From Pontibacter ruber (GTDB lineage: Bacteria; Bacteroidota; Bacteroidia; Cytophagales; Hymenobacteraceae), in assembly GCF_023630205.1 (NCBI RefSeq), contig NZ_JALPRR010000003.1, forward strand, positions 558,001 to 622,000: a stretch of 64,000 nucleotides of DNA, given 5' to 3'. The notes beneath the pieces were generated by a model. That model searched no databases, was not told the origin of the DNA, and saw only the letters and a list, made by a program, of their open reading frames with translations. This document shows positions 8,957 to 18,694 of this stretch, piece by piece; the first letter of the stretch is position 1; every line of letters starts with the position of its first letter. A program made the translations under genes and the position numbers.

Positions 8957-10915
8957 TTAAAGCACACCGGCTACAGGAGTTTCTTTAGCAGGTATGTGGC
9001 GTTGGCCAAGTATGGCCTCGAGGTCTTCCTTGTACACTACTTCTTTCTGCAACAGCAGTTCTGCCAGTTTTACCAGCGCTTCCTGATGCTGCTGCAATAC
9101 ACTTTTGGCTCTCAGGTAGGCTTCATCAATTAGCTTGATTACTTCTTCATCAATGAGCTTTCCGGTTTCCTCGCTGTAGGGCTTGGTAAGCCGGGTGTCC
9201 TGCTGGCCGGTGGAGTCGTAAAAACTGATGTTGCCGATCTTCTTGTCGAAGCCGTAGTAGGCTACCATCATGTAAGCCTCTTTGGTGGCCTTTTCCAGGT
9301 CGTCGAGCGCACCGGAGGTTACTTCCCCGAAGGTGATTTCTTCCGCCGCACGGCCTGCGAGCATAGCACTCAGGTGCTCCGAAAAAGCAGTGGCCGATTT
9401 CAGTTGGTGTTCCTCCGGCAGGTACCAGGCTGCACCCAGCGATTTCCCCCTTGGTATGATGGAGACTTTGATCAGGGGATCTACGTTTTTGAGCATCCAG
9501 CTCACCACAGCATGCCCTGCTTCGTGGTACGCGATGATCTTTTTCTCTTCCGGTGAGATGATCTTGCTCTTTTTCTCGAGACCAGCAATAATGCGGTCGA
9601 GGGCGTCGAGAAAGTCCTGGCGGGTTATACTTTCTTTTTTCCTTCTGGCGGCGATCAGGGCCGTTTCATTGCAGACGTTGGCAATGTCGGCTCCCGAAAA
9701 TCCGGGTGTCTGGGAGGCCAGGAAAGCCACGTCGATAGAGTTGTCGGTTTTCAGCGGCCGCATGTGTACTTTGAAAATTTCTTCCCGCTCTTTTATGTTC
9801 GGCAACTCCAGGTAAATGTGCCTGTCGAAGCGGCCGGGACGGAGCAGGGCCGGGTCCAGCAGGTCGGCGCGGTTGGTGGCGGCCAGCACAATAATGCCGC
9901 TGTTGGTTGCAAAACCGTCCATTTCGGTCAATAACTGGTTCAGGGTGCTTTCCCGCTCGTCGTTGGATCCGGTAAAAGCCACCTGTTTGCCTCGCGAGCG
10001 CCCGATGCTGTCTATCTCGTCGATAAAGATGATGCAGGGTGCTTTCTCTTTGGCCTGCTTAAACAAGTCCCGTACCCGCGAGGCTCCCACGCCCACAAAC
10101 ATCTCCACAAAATCAGATCCCGAAAGTGAGAAGAAAGGCACCTGCGCCTCCCCTGCCATCGCCTTTGCCAGCAAAGTTTTTCCGGTTCCAGGCGGACCTA
10201 CCAGAATCACGCCTTTCGGGATTTTGGCACCCAGTTTTGTAAAGTCATCGGGGTTCTTGAGGAAATCCACCACCTCTTTTACTTCCATTTCTGCTTCTTC
10301 GAGGCCGGCCACATCATCAAAGGTGATCTTGCTTTTATGGTCCCTGTCGAAAAGCTGGGCTTTTGATTTGCCGAAACTGAAAATAGACGCACCACCCGGG
10401 CCTGCAGCCCCGGTACTCCGCAGCAGGTAGCGCCATAAAAGTATAAAAAGGAACAACGGAAACAGCCATACCATGAGATTGCTCAGCCAGTTCTCCCGCC
10501 GGACATACACAACATTTACCTGTTCATCGAGCGGTAGGCCCTGCTGCGCTTCTTCCAGCTTACGCTCAAAGGTCTCGACGGAGCCGATGGTGAGTGAATA
10601 ATGGGGTCCGGGCAGGATGATCTTGCTATCGCCGGGCTTCATCACCTCCTTGAAGGGGGGCTTATCGGCAAACGCTTCTTTGATGTAGATGTTGGCTTGC
10701 TCGCCGTTGATCACTTCTATCTTATCGATGGCTTTCTGGGGAAGCATGGTTTTCTCCACCTCCAGCCAGGAGGTTTGTTTTTTAGGTGAGATATTGGTGC
10801 TGTAGAAAGTATAGAGTAGAATCAGACCCATGATCAACAGGTAAGTCAGCAGAGAAGGACCCGTTGCCTGCGGCTTCTTACTTGTATTGTCGCTATGGGT
10901 GGATGTTTCAGCCAT
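8957..10915 (-). CDS. ftsH: ATP-dependent zinc metalloprotease FtsH
   Basis: 652 residues, typical for the family. There are two membrane helices (about 21-39 and 147-163) flanking a periplasmic domain, then the AAA+ domain with Walker A G-P-P-G-T-G-K-T (240-247), Walker B I-I-F-I-D-E and SRH A-T-N-R-x-D with R-P-G-R-F-D-R. The M41 peptidase follows with zinc motif H-E-A-G-H (464-468). It degrades membrane and short-lived regulatory proteins. The S-T-D-N-rich N-terminus and short tail suggest a second, non-housekeeping FtsH copy, but that cannot be decided from this window. Confidence 0.95.
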   Translation of the reverse strand: MAETSTHSDNTSKKPQATGPSLLTYLLIMGLILLYTFYSTNISPKKQTSWLEVEKTMLPQKAIDKIEVINGEQANIYIKEAFADKPPFKEVMKPGDSKIILPGPHYSLTIGSVETFERKLEEAQQGLPLDEQVNVVYVRRENWLSNLMVWLFPLFLFILLWRYLLRSTGAAGPGGASIFSFGKSKAQLFDRDHKSKITFDDVAGLEEAEMEVKEVVDFLKNPDDFTKLGAKIPKGVILVGPPGTGKTLLAKAMAGEAQVPFFSLSGSDFVEMFVGVGASRVRDLFKQAKEKAPCIIFIDEIDSIGRSRGKQVAFTGSNDERESTLNQLLTEMDGFATNSGIIVLAATNRADLLDPALLRPGRFDRHIYLELPNIKEREEIFKVHMRPLKTDNSIDVAFLASQTPGFSGADIANVCNETALIAARRKKESITRQDFLDALDRIIAGLEKKSKIISPEEKKIIAYHEAGHAVVSWMLKNVDPLIKVSIIPRGKSLGAAWYLPEEHQLKSATAFSEHLSAMLAGRAAEEITFGEVTSGALDDLEKATKEAYMMVAYYGFDKKIGNISFYDSTGQQDTRLTKPYSEETGKLIDEEVIKLIDEAYLRAKSVLQQHQEALVKLAELLLQKEVVYKEDLEAILGQRHIPAKETPVAGVL

Positions 10916-11144
10916 TGGAAATCAGTAAGGTCTCTTCCTTTTACTTGTGCTGGTAAAAATTAGATTTGTTTTTACTTATTCCAATGATGATTATCACTTA
11001 AAGCAACTGAACATCATCAGGTGTTTGCCCGTGTTCAGCCGGTAATTCAGCTTTTATACTTTATGCGCACTACCTTTGATCAAAGGAAATTATATCGCTA
11101 AAATTAAGGTTAGGAGCTTAGGAAGTTATGCAACATTTAGAGCA

Positions 11145-11324
11145 ATGACAGAAGAAGAGTTTGATATCAAATATACAGAAGCGCTGGATACTCTGTTAGG
11201 GGCCATGGCTGAGAATGAAGAAATTGATCACAGGAAGTTTTATAGTATGACCTGTATTCTGGAGAATCTACGGTTTTTTAGCCCTGTGATTTATGGGGTA
11301 ATTCAGAATGCGAAAAAGAAATAG
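11145..11324 (+). CDS. Small hypothetical protein
   Basis: About 59 residues from ATG 11145, acidic (M-T-E-E-E-F-D-I), with K-K-K at the end. The frame is open from TTG 11076 and the extra residues are plausible protein, so the start is uncertain. No known domain recognised. It is followed by a strong hairpin terminator, which supports transcription of this stretch. Confidence 0.4.
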   Translation: MTEEEFDIKYTEALDTLLGAMAENEEIDHRKFYSMTCILENLRFFSPVIYGVIQNAKKK

Positions 11325-11375
11325 TTGATGAGGTAGCCAAAGAAGAAAATAGAGTACCTGTAGACAGCATTAGCA

Positions 11376-11409
11376 AAGCCACTTGTTTTCTGAACAAGTG
11401 GCTTTTTCA
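11376..11409 (+). terminator. Rho-independent terminator
   Basis: AAAGCCACTTGTT pairs with AACAAGTGGCTTT around a 4-5 nt loop and is followed by a T-run. Confidence 0.85.
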
Positions 11410-11642
11410 TGTATTGGAATAACCGCCTGGACTGCAACACAGCTACTCCTGGGAACAACAATTAAGCGAGCGGTAATAAACTTTATACTTGTAGTGTGTG
11501 CTTTCTCAGGCTTAGTAATACAGCGAAGAAAGTCTTGGGTAACAGGTATGTACAGGTGTTATGATACCTTTCTGAAGATGCTGTTGACATACAATGACAA
11601 CAATTGCCATAATCTTATGAAAAACTTGAGTTTTCCTTTATC

Positions 11643-11696
11643 CTAATGAATTAGTTTTCGTACTAATGTATTAGGATATGTCCGAATATATTAGTA
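11643..11696. promoter_or_regulatory. Putative BlaI/MecI-type operator cluster
   Basis: Three half-site groups lie just upstream of the repressor gene: CTAAT/ATTAG (11643-11654), TACTAAT/ATTAG (11661-11674) and ATTAGTA (11690-11696). TACTAAT and ATTAGTA are inverted complements. Dyads of this kind next to the repressor's own start are the usual arrangement for BlaI/MecI autoregulation. Confidence 0.55.
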
Positions 11697-11718
11697 GAAT
11701 TGTGAAAACATAAATACC

Positions 11719-12084
11719 ATGCAAAAATTAGGAAAACGAGAAGAGCAGATCATGCAGGTTGTGTGGCAACTTAGAGAAGCTTTTGTCAAAGACATCATCG
11801 ACGAGTTGCCCGAACCCAAGCCGCACTACAATACCATTGCTACCATGGTGAAGATCCTGACCGAGAAAGGGTTTCTGAGCTCTGAGAAAATCGGAAACAC
11901 ATACCGGTACTCGCCGCTAGTGACCCTGGCTGAGTACAGAGAACAGGATGTAGCCGACATCAAACAGAAGTATTTCGGTAATTCCTTCACCAAAATGATC
12001 ACGCATTTTGCCAAGGAAGAAAACCTGTCCGACACAGAGCTGGATGAGCTCATCAACATCATTAAATCACAAAAGAACAGCTAA
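11719..12084 (+). CDS. BlaI/MecI/CopY-family transcriptional repressor
   Basis: 121 residues with an N-terminal winged helix (L-G-K-R-E-E-Q-I-M-Q-V-V-W, then P-H-Y-N-T-I-A-T-M-V-K-I-L-T-E-K-G-F-L) and a C-terminal dimerisation tail. The H-Y-N-T/T-V-x-T-x-x-x-x-L signature is standard for the family. Twelve bases separate it from the BlaR1-like gene, so the two form an operon. Such repressors are removed by proteolysis when the membrane sensor is activated. In Bacteroidota these pairs are often not tied to a beta-lactamase, and none is seen here. Confidence 0.9.
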   Translation: MQKLGKREEQIMQVVWQLREAFVKDIIDELPEPKPHYNTIATMVKILTEKGFLSSEKIGNTYRYSPLVTLAEYREQDVADIKQKYFGNSFTKMITHFAKEENLSDTELDELINIIKSQKNS

Positions 12085-12096
12085 ATCTCTGGAACT

Positions 12097-14514
12097 ATGA
12101 TGGTGTATCTGCTGAAAGTATCGTTCGTAATCGGCATAGCTTATTTGTTCTATAAAGCTGTGCTGCAGCAGGAAAGTTTTTTTTCTGCTAACAGGCTCTA
12201 CCTGCTCGGATGTGTGGCGCTGGCTTTTGCCCTGCCCTTTGTTACGCTGCCTCAGCTTATCAATCAGCAGGGATATCTGTCGCAGTTGCTGCAGCCCGAA
12301 AGTATAACCGAACCAGGTATAACCACTCCTGTTTTCACAGAAACACCACCTGTAGCAGAAGTAAAAGTGCAACCGAACGTACCGGTACCGCCTCAGTTCA
12401 GTCAGGAGGAGATGGGCGAGCAGGCTCCAGCTCAACTAAATGAAAGCGGTATAGGGCAGCACAGCTGGCTGTTCTGGCTCACGTTGCTATACTTGTTTGG
12501 CGCAGGTATTTTTTCCCTGAGTCTGCTTTTTCAGGTTGGCAGCATTATTTACAAGATCATTACTACCACCGATAAGATAGAAGATGGCGACGTAGTCATC
12601 GTTAACACCACCACTACCCAGGCACCCTGCTCATTTTTCCGCTACATCTTCATTCATCCGGACGACTATGATTTTGAGACTTATGAGCAGATCATAGCCC
12701 ACGAGAAAATCCATGCCCGCATGGGCCATACTTTCGACTTGCTCCTTGCTGAAATAGCCGTGATCATACTTTGGTTTAACCCACTGGTCTGGCTTTTCAA
12801 AAAAGAAATGGAGAAAAACAACGAGTATCAAACCGATGCTACTATGCTGGGCGAAGAGCAGGTAAGCAAGCGCCAGTACCAGTTAAACCTACTGCAGATA
12901 GCGGTGCCACACAAGCCGCTTGCCATCACCACCAACTATAACCAGTCGCTTCTAAAACAAAGAATTATGATGATGAATGCTAAAAGATCAACTCCGCACG
13001 CATACTGGAAATACACGTTTTTGGCTCCCCTGTTTTTCGGTGCAATACTGGTGATGAATGAACCTGCCACCAGCATGGGTCTGCCGGAAACCAACACGCT
13101 GACTCCTGCCTTGCGCGATGCTTTTGCAAGTATCAACACAAGTACAAATGAAGAAACAGCCAACCTGCAGGAGGAAAGTGCGGCAACTGACCAGGAAGGT
13201 AAAAAGTCCAGAAAAGAGCAGGTAAAAACTGATGCCAAAGAGGCTGCAAAACCGGAGAAAGACAAAGTTAAGTCTGATTTGAAAGCTGACAGAAAAGCGG
13301 ATCAGAAGGCAGGTAAACAGAAAGATAAATCCGGCAAGAAGCGCGGCTTTTCGATGAACGTCAACGGGCCTCAGACCGATATGTCGGAAGGGTACTGGTA
13401 CAGCCATGAAGAAGACGGAAAGTACTGTATTGACTTCAAAGGCAGCAGAACTACATCGAGCTGGAACATGTCCAGGTGCTTCGACAAAGGTCAGTTCCAG
13501 AACAAAGGCAACGATGTGTTTGTGATGACCAGAGAAGCAGGCACGTTGCAGCTAACCGGTAACCTGGCGGCCGATGTAAGCCAGGGCAAGTATAAATTCA
13601 CCGAAGATGCTTCTTTTAAAAAGTACCTGGCAGATAACAAGATCACCAGCGATAACAGAAACTTCCAGTTCCACCTGTTCTTCAGCGATGTGGACAAGAA
13701 GTACATCGATTACCTGAAGAAGCAATACGGTACCGTGAAAGGAGAGGAATTGCTGGCAGTAGCCGTACACGGTGTTACGTTGCAGGACTTCCAGAAATAT
13801 ATGGCTCTGTTTAAGCAGTATGACAACAAGAAACCTTCGATGGAAGAAGTGGTCGCTGCCCGAATACACGGCATAGATGAATCGTACGTGAAAGAAATAG
13901 AGGCCATGGGCTATAAGAACCTGAGTTTGGAGGAGATGATGGAGGCCAGAATTCATGGTGTTGATCGTTCGTATGTAGAGAGCCTGAGCAAAGCAGGTTT
14001 TGCAAACCTTCCGCTAGAGAAAGTTATGGAAGCCAAAATACACGGCGTGGATCCGGCTACGGTGAAGGAAATGCAGGCGCTTGGTTTTGGTAAGCTGAGC
14101 CTGGATAAAGTGATCGAGCTGAAGATACACGGTGTAAATGCTGCCTATCTCAAAGATTTACAAGCAGCAGGATACAAAGACGTAACGATTGATCAGGCTG
14201 TTGCCGCGAAGATACATGGCCTGAATTCTGCCTCAATCAAAGAAATCCGATCACTGGGCTTCAAAGATCTTTCCATGGATGATATGATGAGCTTAAAAAT
14301 ACATGGGGTGAATGCAGCCTACATAGAGGACCTGAAAAAAGCAGGATTTTCAAACCTGAGCGCAGATGATGCAGTGGCTGCTAAAATACACGGCATTAAC
14401 AGCGACTTTATCGCGAAAGCGAGGAAGAATGGCTATAACCTGAACAGCATCGATAAATACATCTCCCTGAAGATACACGGTATGGCGATGGAGTCGCTGA
14501 AAGAAAAGAAATAA
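12097..14514 (+). CDS. BlaR1-like M56 metallopeptidase sensor with C-terminal 29-residue tandem repeats
   Basis: 805 residues. Membrane helices lie near residues 5-20, 35-52 and 123-152, followed by the cytoplasmic M56 protease domain with the zinc motif H-E-K-I-H (202-206) and N-E-Y-Q-T-D-A. A further helix at about 304-322 leads into the periplasm. A Lys/Asp-rich linker (about 362-415) precedes a globular domain (about 420-550). The last 215 residues are seven near-perfect 29-residue repeats, each starting I-H-G-[VIL]-[DN], plus degenerate copies at both ends. In known BlaR1 the periplasmic part binds beta-lactam; here that domain is replaced, so the signal sensed is unknown. Partner of the BlaI-like repressor just upstream. 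Confidence 0.85.
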   Translation: MMVYLLKVSFVIGIAYLFYKAVLQQESFFSANRLYLLGCVALAFALPFVTLPQLINQQGYLSQLLQPESITEPGITTPVFTETPPVAEVKVQPNVPVPPQFSQEEMGEQAPAQLNESGIGQHSWLFWLTLLYLFGAGIFSLSLLFQVGSIIYKIITTTDKIEDGDVVIVNTTTTQAPCSFFRYIFIHPDDYDFETYEQIIAHEKIHARMGHTFDLLLAEIAVIILWFNPLVWLFKKEMEKNNEYQTDATMLGEEQVSKRQYQLNLLQIAVPHKPLAITTNYNQSLLKQRIMMMNAKRSTPHAYWKYTFLAPLFFGAILVMNEPATSMGLPETNTLTPALRDAFASINTSTNEETANLQEESAATDQEGKKSRKEQVKTDAKEAAKPEKDKVKSDLKADRKADQKAGKQKDKSGKKRGFSMNVNGPQTDMSEGYWYSHEEDGKYCIDFKGSRTTSSWNMSRCFDKGQFQNKGNDVFVMTREAGTLQLTGNLAADVSQGKYKFTEDASFKKYLADNKITSDNRNFQFHLFFSDVDKKYIDYLKKQYGTVKGEELLAVAVHGVTLQDFQKYMALFKQYDNKKPSMEEVVAARIHGIDESYVKEIEAMGYKNLSLEEMMEARIHGVDRSYVESLSKAGFANLPLEKVMEAKIHGVDPATVKEMQALGFGKLSLDKVIELKIHGVNAAYLKDLQAAGYKDVTIDQAVAAKIHGLNSASIKEIRSLGFKDLSMDDMMSLKIHGVNAAYIEDLKKAGFSNLSADDAVAAKIHGINSDFIAKARKNGYNLNSIDKYISLKIHGMAMESLKEKK
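13864..14472 (+). repeat. Seven in-frame tandem repeats of 87 bp
   Basis: Each unit encodes 29 residues with the consensus I-H-G-V-[ND]-x-x-Y-[VIL]-K-[ED]-[IL]-x-x-x-G-[YF]-x-x-L-[ST]-[LI]-[DE]-x-x-[MV]-x-x-K. The DNA units have diverged while the protein pattern and the 29-residue period are kept exactly. That suggests selection on the protein and no recent slippage. Confidence 0.9.
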
Positions 14515-14523
14515 ATCCAACTT

Positions 14524-14572
14524 CTGTCCGGGTGCCGTTGCTGCAAGTATAAAGTACCCGGCATCCGGACAG
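14524..14572 (+). terminator. Possible terminator hairpin after the BlaR1-like gene
   Basis: CTGTCCGGGTGCCG pairs with CGGCATCCGGACAG with one G-T wobble around a 21-nt loop that contains the AAGTATAA octamer. No clear T-run follows, so termination is only likely. Confidence 0.5.
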
Positions 14573-14840
14573 GTTATACTTGGGTTATGAATTGCCAGCT
14601 GCAGTACAACACCTGTAGCCCGGCTCCACTGTATCTTATATAACAACAGCTGTAGTAAAGTATAAAAAACTCTGATACAAGAGACAGGAATCCTATACCC
14701 TTTACTTACTGAAGAGGAAGCAGCCTGAATAAGGTTTGTTAAAATATTCCAAATCCGGATGCAACTATAACTACCCATCCTTGTCTTTAGGATGCACCCG
14801 CTGATCCCGAAGTAATACAAAACATTACACCTATAAAACT

Positions 14841-17333
14841 ATGAAAAAAAGAACACGCTTTTTGCTGGGACAACTATGCCTTTTCCTCAGCCTTGCAACG
14901 GCAGGATGGGCACAAACTAATACTCCGAAACCGGCAACGGATCCTCCTAAAGGCAATGGAATAATCAGCGGCGTACTAACCGATTCGCTTACCGGTAAGC
15001 CGCTGGAATATGCTACCGTCGCGTTGCTGCAAAAAGGCAGCACCCAGGCATTTAGCGGTACCCTGACCGATGAACAAGGCCGTTTCACTTTCTCCGGTGT
15101 TGCTCCCGGAAACTATGAGGTTGTTTTCAGCTTTGTTGGTTACAAAACCAAGACCATACGCCAGATCACCCTTTCAGAGCGTACACCTGAAGCAAAAGTA
15201 GGTACCATCAGGCTTGGTATTTCTGCGGCCGCCACCACCCTGAAAGAGGTAAACGTGCAAGCCCTGCGGCCTACCATCACACAGGAAGCAGACAAAATGG
15301 TGGTAAGTATAGAGGGCACGGCACTGGCGGCAGGCAGAACCGCCTACGAAGTGTTGGCAACTTCACCGGGCGTATTCATAGACCCGGACGGCAACATCCA
15401 GCTCAACGGTAGGAGTGGCGTTACCATCATGCTCGATGGCAAGCTTACTTACCTTTCGGGCCGGGACCTGCGCACCCTGCTGGAGGGCATGTCGGCAGAG
15501 AACATCAAAAACATCGAGATCATCACCAACCCATCTGCCAAGTATGATGCCCAGGGATCTTCCGGTATCCTGAACATCAACCTGAAAAAGAACGAATTAC
15601 AAGGTATGAACGGAAGCGTGTATGCCGGCTCCACTTACAACGGCAAGCAGTACGGCTATTCCACCGGCGGAAGTATAAACCACATGAGAGGCCCCTGGAA
15701 TTCGTTTCTTACCCTGGATATGGCCCGCCGTGTGGGAGGGCGCGAAGCTACCTTTACCCGGGTGTTTGTAGGCGAAGATGAAACGGTATACTTTGATCAG
15801 GATGCGACCGGCAACTTTGAGGTGCAGGGGCCTCCGGCTGTTCGCCTGGGCACAGACTATAGCCTGAACGACCGCCACAGCATAGGGTTGATGGCCTATT
15901 ACATTACCAATAAGCTGCACGGCGATTTCCTGACCGATACTTACATGGGCAATGCACCAAGCCAGCCCAACTTATACATCGATGCCAACAACTATAACAC
16001 CAACCGCTTCACCAGCTTTAACTCCAACCTGCATTACCTGGGCAAATTCGATACCCTGGGCACAACCTTGTCAGCTGACCTGGACTTTGTAAAGATCACC
16101 AACCGGGGCTATGCCAACTTCTATAACTTCTATGATTCGCTGACAGTCGAGCAACCCATTTTACAGGACTTTCTGTACACCAGTACGCCGAATGGCTACG
16201 ACATTTACTCTGCCAAAGTAGATTATACCCGTGCCCTTGCCAGAGGACGAAAGCTGGAACTGGGAGCCAAGGCCAGCCGTGTAGAATCAGACAACGACTC
16301 CCGCTTTTACTTTAACAACAGCGAAGTGTTGGAGCTTGACCCGCGCCGCACCAACCACTTCATCTACGACGAGAACATCTATGCAGGCTACGTTAACTGG
16401 AACAGCAAATTAGGAGAGCGCTTTACGGTACAGGCCGGTTTACGGGCCGAGCAAACCGATTCCAGGGGTGAGTCCATTACAACCGGGCAGGTGACCAGGC
16501 GCGATTACCTGAACCTGTTCCCAAGCCTGTTCGTGAAGCAAAAAGTTACCGACAAGTATGAGATCAGCTACAACTACAGCCGCCGCATCATGCGCCCGAA
16601 CTATGGCCAGCTGAACCCGTTCTTTGCGTACCGCGATCCCTTTACCTACTGGCAGGGCAACCCCTACCTGAGACCGCAGTATACGCACTCCTTCGGAATT
16701 ACCCAGACCTTCAAAAAAGACTATAGCCTGGCGCTGAGTTACCTGCATCACCAGGATGTGATCGCTGAAATACCGCTTATTGATGCAGAAACAAGCACCA
16801 CGGTGTATACTATTGGCAACGTAGACGATTCTAAAAACCTGAGCCTGACGGCCATTGTACCTGTTAAAATTTTTAAGAAGTGGGACAGCAACAACACCCT
16901 GCTGGTAGCTTACAACGAGTACAGTACCATGGTAAATAACGAGCAGGTGATAAACGACCAAGTATACTACATGCTGCAGTCCAACAACAACATTATGCTA
17001 CCACTGGACCTGAGGATGGAAGTGAACGGCACGTACCAGGGACCGGGCGTGTATGCCCTGTACCGTGTAGAGCCGAGAGGGTGGGTAAACGTAGGACTGA
17101 TGCGCAAATTTATGGATGAAAAACTGGAGGTAAGTTTGAACGCGAACGACGTCTTCAAGAGCCAGCGGCTTAAGATTGCGGCCGAAGTCGGAGAGGGGAA
17201 TGTCAATGATTTTGACCAGTATTTCAGGCAGCGCAACATCGGGTTTACGGTTCGCTACAAGTTCAAAAACGGCGAAAAACTGGAGGAGCGTCGTCGCAAT
17301 AACCTGGAGGAACTGAACCGCACGGGCAACTGA
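14841..17333 (+). CDS. Outer-membrane beta-barrel receptor with carboxypeptidase-regulatory domain
   Basis: 830 residues with a signal peptide ending W-A-Q-T near residue 25. Residues 40-125 form a CarboxypepD_reg-like fold (I-S-G-V-L-T-D-S-L-T-G-K-P-L-E-Y-A-T-V). A plug-like domain follows, and from about 400 a long beta-barrel of the OMP_b-brl_3 type. TonB-dependent-like receptors of this group lack a recognised substrate, so the cargo is unknown. A 327-bp spacer separates it from the BlaR1-like gene and contains a possible terminator, so co-transcription is doubtful. It converges on the histidine kinase with only 11 bp between stop codons. Confidence 0.85.
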   Translation: MKKRTRFLLGQLCLFLSLATAGWAQTNTPKPATDPPKGNGIISGVLTDSLTGKPLEYATVALLQKGSTQAFSGTLTDEQGRFTFSGVAPGNYEVVFSFVGYKTKTIRQITLSERTPEAKVGTIRLGISAAATTLKEVNVQALRPTITQEADKMVVSIEGTALAAGRTAYEVLATSPGVFIDPDGNIQLNGRSGVTIMLDGKLTYLSGRDLRTLLEGMSAENIKNIEIITNPSAKYDAQGSSGILNINLKKNELQGMNGSVYAGSTYNGKQYGYSTGGSINHMRGPWNSFLTLDMARRVGGREATFTRVFVGEDETVYFDQDATGNFEVQGPPAVRLGTDYSLNDRHSIGLMAYYITNKLHGDFLTDTYMGNAPSQPNLYIDANNYNTNRFTSFNSNLHYLGKFDTLGTTLSADLDFVKITNRGYANFYNFYDSLTVEQPILQDFLYTSTPNGYDIYSAKVDYTRALARGRKLELGAKASRVESDNDSRFYFNNSEVLELDPRRTNHFIYDENIYAGYVNWNSKLGERFTVQAGLRAEQTDSRGESITTGQVTRRDYLNLFPSLFVKQKVTDKYEISYNYSRRIMRPNYGQLNPFFAYRDPFTYWQGNPYLRPQYTHSFGITQTFKKDYSLALSYLHHQDVIAEIPLIDAETSTTVYTIGNVDDSKNLSLTAIVPVKIFKKWDSNNTLLVAYNEYSTMVNNEQVINDQVYYMLQSNNNIMLPLDLRMEVNGTYQGPGVYALYRVEPRGWVNVGLMRKFMDEKLEVSLNANDVFKSQRLKIAAEVGEGNVNDFDQYFRQRNIGFTVRYKFKNGEKLEERRRNNLEELNRTGN

Positions 17334-17344
17334 TTCGGAAAACC

Positions 17345-18694
17345 TTAAAACCGAAGTATAAAGGCCGTTCCTTCGCCTTCTTCCGACTGTACCTGGATGG
17401 TGCCCCGGTGCAGCATCACGATCTGTTTGCACAGGCTCAGGCCAATGCCGCTGCCTTGCTTGCGGGTGCTGAAAAATGGAATAAATATCTTCTCTTGTAC
17501 TTCCTTCGACATGCCAATGCCATTATCCGAGATCCGGATCACGGTTTGCTTGTCGGGGGAAGTATAGGCAGAAAGGGTAATCTGTGGTTCCGGCCGGTCT
17601 TTTACAGCCTCAATGGCATTTAGCAGCAGGTTGATGAGCACCTGGTCCAGCAGGGTGGGGTCGGCTTTGAGCGAAATATCCTGCTCGGGCAGATTAATTT
17701 CCAAGCGGATGTTTTTCTGAGACAGGGTAGGCTGCATGAGCTGCTGCAGGTTGTAGAACAGCTCCCGGATGTAAATGGTCTGCAGGTTGAGCTTGGTGAT
17801 CTTGTTCAGGTTACGGTAGGTCTGGGCAAAACGCAACAGGCCTTCGCTGCGGCGCTTGATGGTGCTGATGCCTACCTCCAGGTCTTCGATATCTTCGGGT
17901 GTAGGACCCGATGCAGCTGTTTCGTGCAGGCGGTTTTTCAAGGTATCGGCCAGTGAGGAAATGGGCGCCACCGAGTTCATGATCTCGTGCGTCATCACGC
18001 TCAGCAGCTTTTGCCAGGCTTTGGATTCTGTCTCGTCCAGGGCCTCGTTCACGTTCTGAAAAGACACCAGTTTATACGTGTTGCCATCGCTCTGGAAAGC
18101 CGTTGCTGACAACAATAGTTTGATCGTGCTCCTATCGAAGAGGCCGGTGTGGGCACTCACAATCTTGCTGCGGCCTGGCTGCAGGTGCTGCACTTCGTTG
18201 TACAGGTCTTTGTCGCGCTTGTTAAGGTAATGGATGGTCTTCATGAACGGAACATGCAGGAGCTTCTTCAGCGATTCATTCATCAGTACTATTTCTCCGC
18301 TGTCAGTATCGTATGTCATGATGCCGGTTTCCACCAGCTCCATCATCTTTTGCAGGTTCTGGTATTGGGTTTCCTTTTCCTTGTTGATGGTTTTGAACGT
18401 GGTCGTAATCTGGTTAAATCCTTTGCGGAGCGTGCGCAGTTCGTTGGTGACGTGCTTTTCGTCGAAGTACCGGGAGAAGTCTCGGTAATGAACGGCCTCG
18501 ATAAACTGTTTCAGCTCGTCCTGGGCACGACGCAGAAAACGGATGAGCTCGTATACCTGAAAGATAATAAGAGGCACCAGAAACACCAGCACCTCCGCCC
18601 AACCATTCACGATCACGATGGCAGGTATGCTTAAGGTAACGAGCAGCAATATTACCCGTACCGTAAGCTTCCATTCAAATTTATCAAATGCCAT
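17345..18694 (-). CDS. NtrY-like sensor histidine kinase
   Basis: 449 residues. Two N-terminal membrane helices (about 11-29 and 33-50) flank almost no periplasmic loop, so the stimulus may be intramembrane. A HAMP-like segment (60-110) and a PAS domain (about 118-215) follow. The HisKA motif is M-T-H-E-I-M-N-S-V-A-P-I with phospho-acceptor H236. The HATPase boxes are N-L-L-L-N-A-I-E-A, D-N-G-I-G-M and G-S-G-I-G-L. It overlaps the regulator gene upstream by 11 bp, so the two are translationally coupled. Confidence 0.92.
   Translation of the reverse strand: MAFDKFEWKLTVRVILLLVTLSIPAIVIVNGWAEVLVFLVPLIIFQVYELIRFLRRAQDELKQFIEAVHYRDFSRYFDEKHVTNELRTLRKGFNQITTTFKTINKEKETQYQNLQKMMELVETGIMTYDTDSGEIVLMNESLKKLLHVPFMKTIHYLNKRDKDLYNEVQHLQPGRSKIVSAHTGLFDRSTIKLLLSATAFQSDGNTYKLVSFQNVNEALDETESKAWQKLLSVMTHEIMNSVAPISSLADTLKNRLHETAASGPTPEDIEDLEVGISTIKRRSEGLLRFAQTYRNLNKITKLNLQTIYIRELFYNLQQLMQPTLSQKNIRLEINLPEQDISLKADPTLLDQVLINLLLNAIEAVKDRPEPQITLSAYTSPDKQTVIRISDNGIGMSKEVQEKIFIPFFSTRKQGSGIGLSLCKQIVMLHRGTIQVQSEEGEGTAFILRF

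Larger units (their letters stand above)
11325..11718. other. Spacer with terminator and BlaI operator region
   Basis: The first part carries the terminator of the small gene (11376-11409). The middle has no convincing gene; a frame at 11383-11646 runs through the terminator and was rejected. The last 75 bp are AT-rich with repeated TAAT/ATTA half-sites and form the promoter-operator of the BlaI-like gene. Confidence 0.6.

Noticed and set aside
11383..11646. 87-codon frame from TTG
   Set aside because: It starts inside the terminator hairpin and has no protein-like composition.
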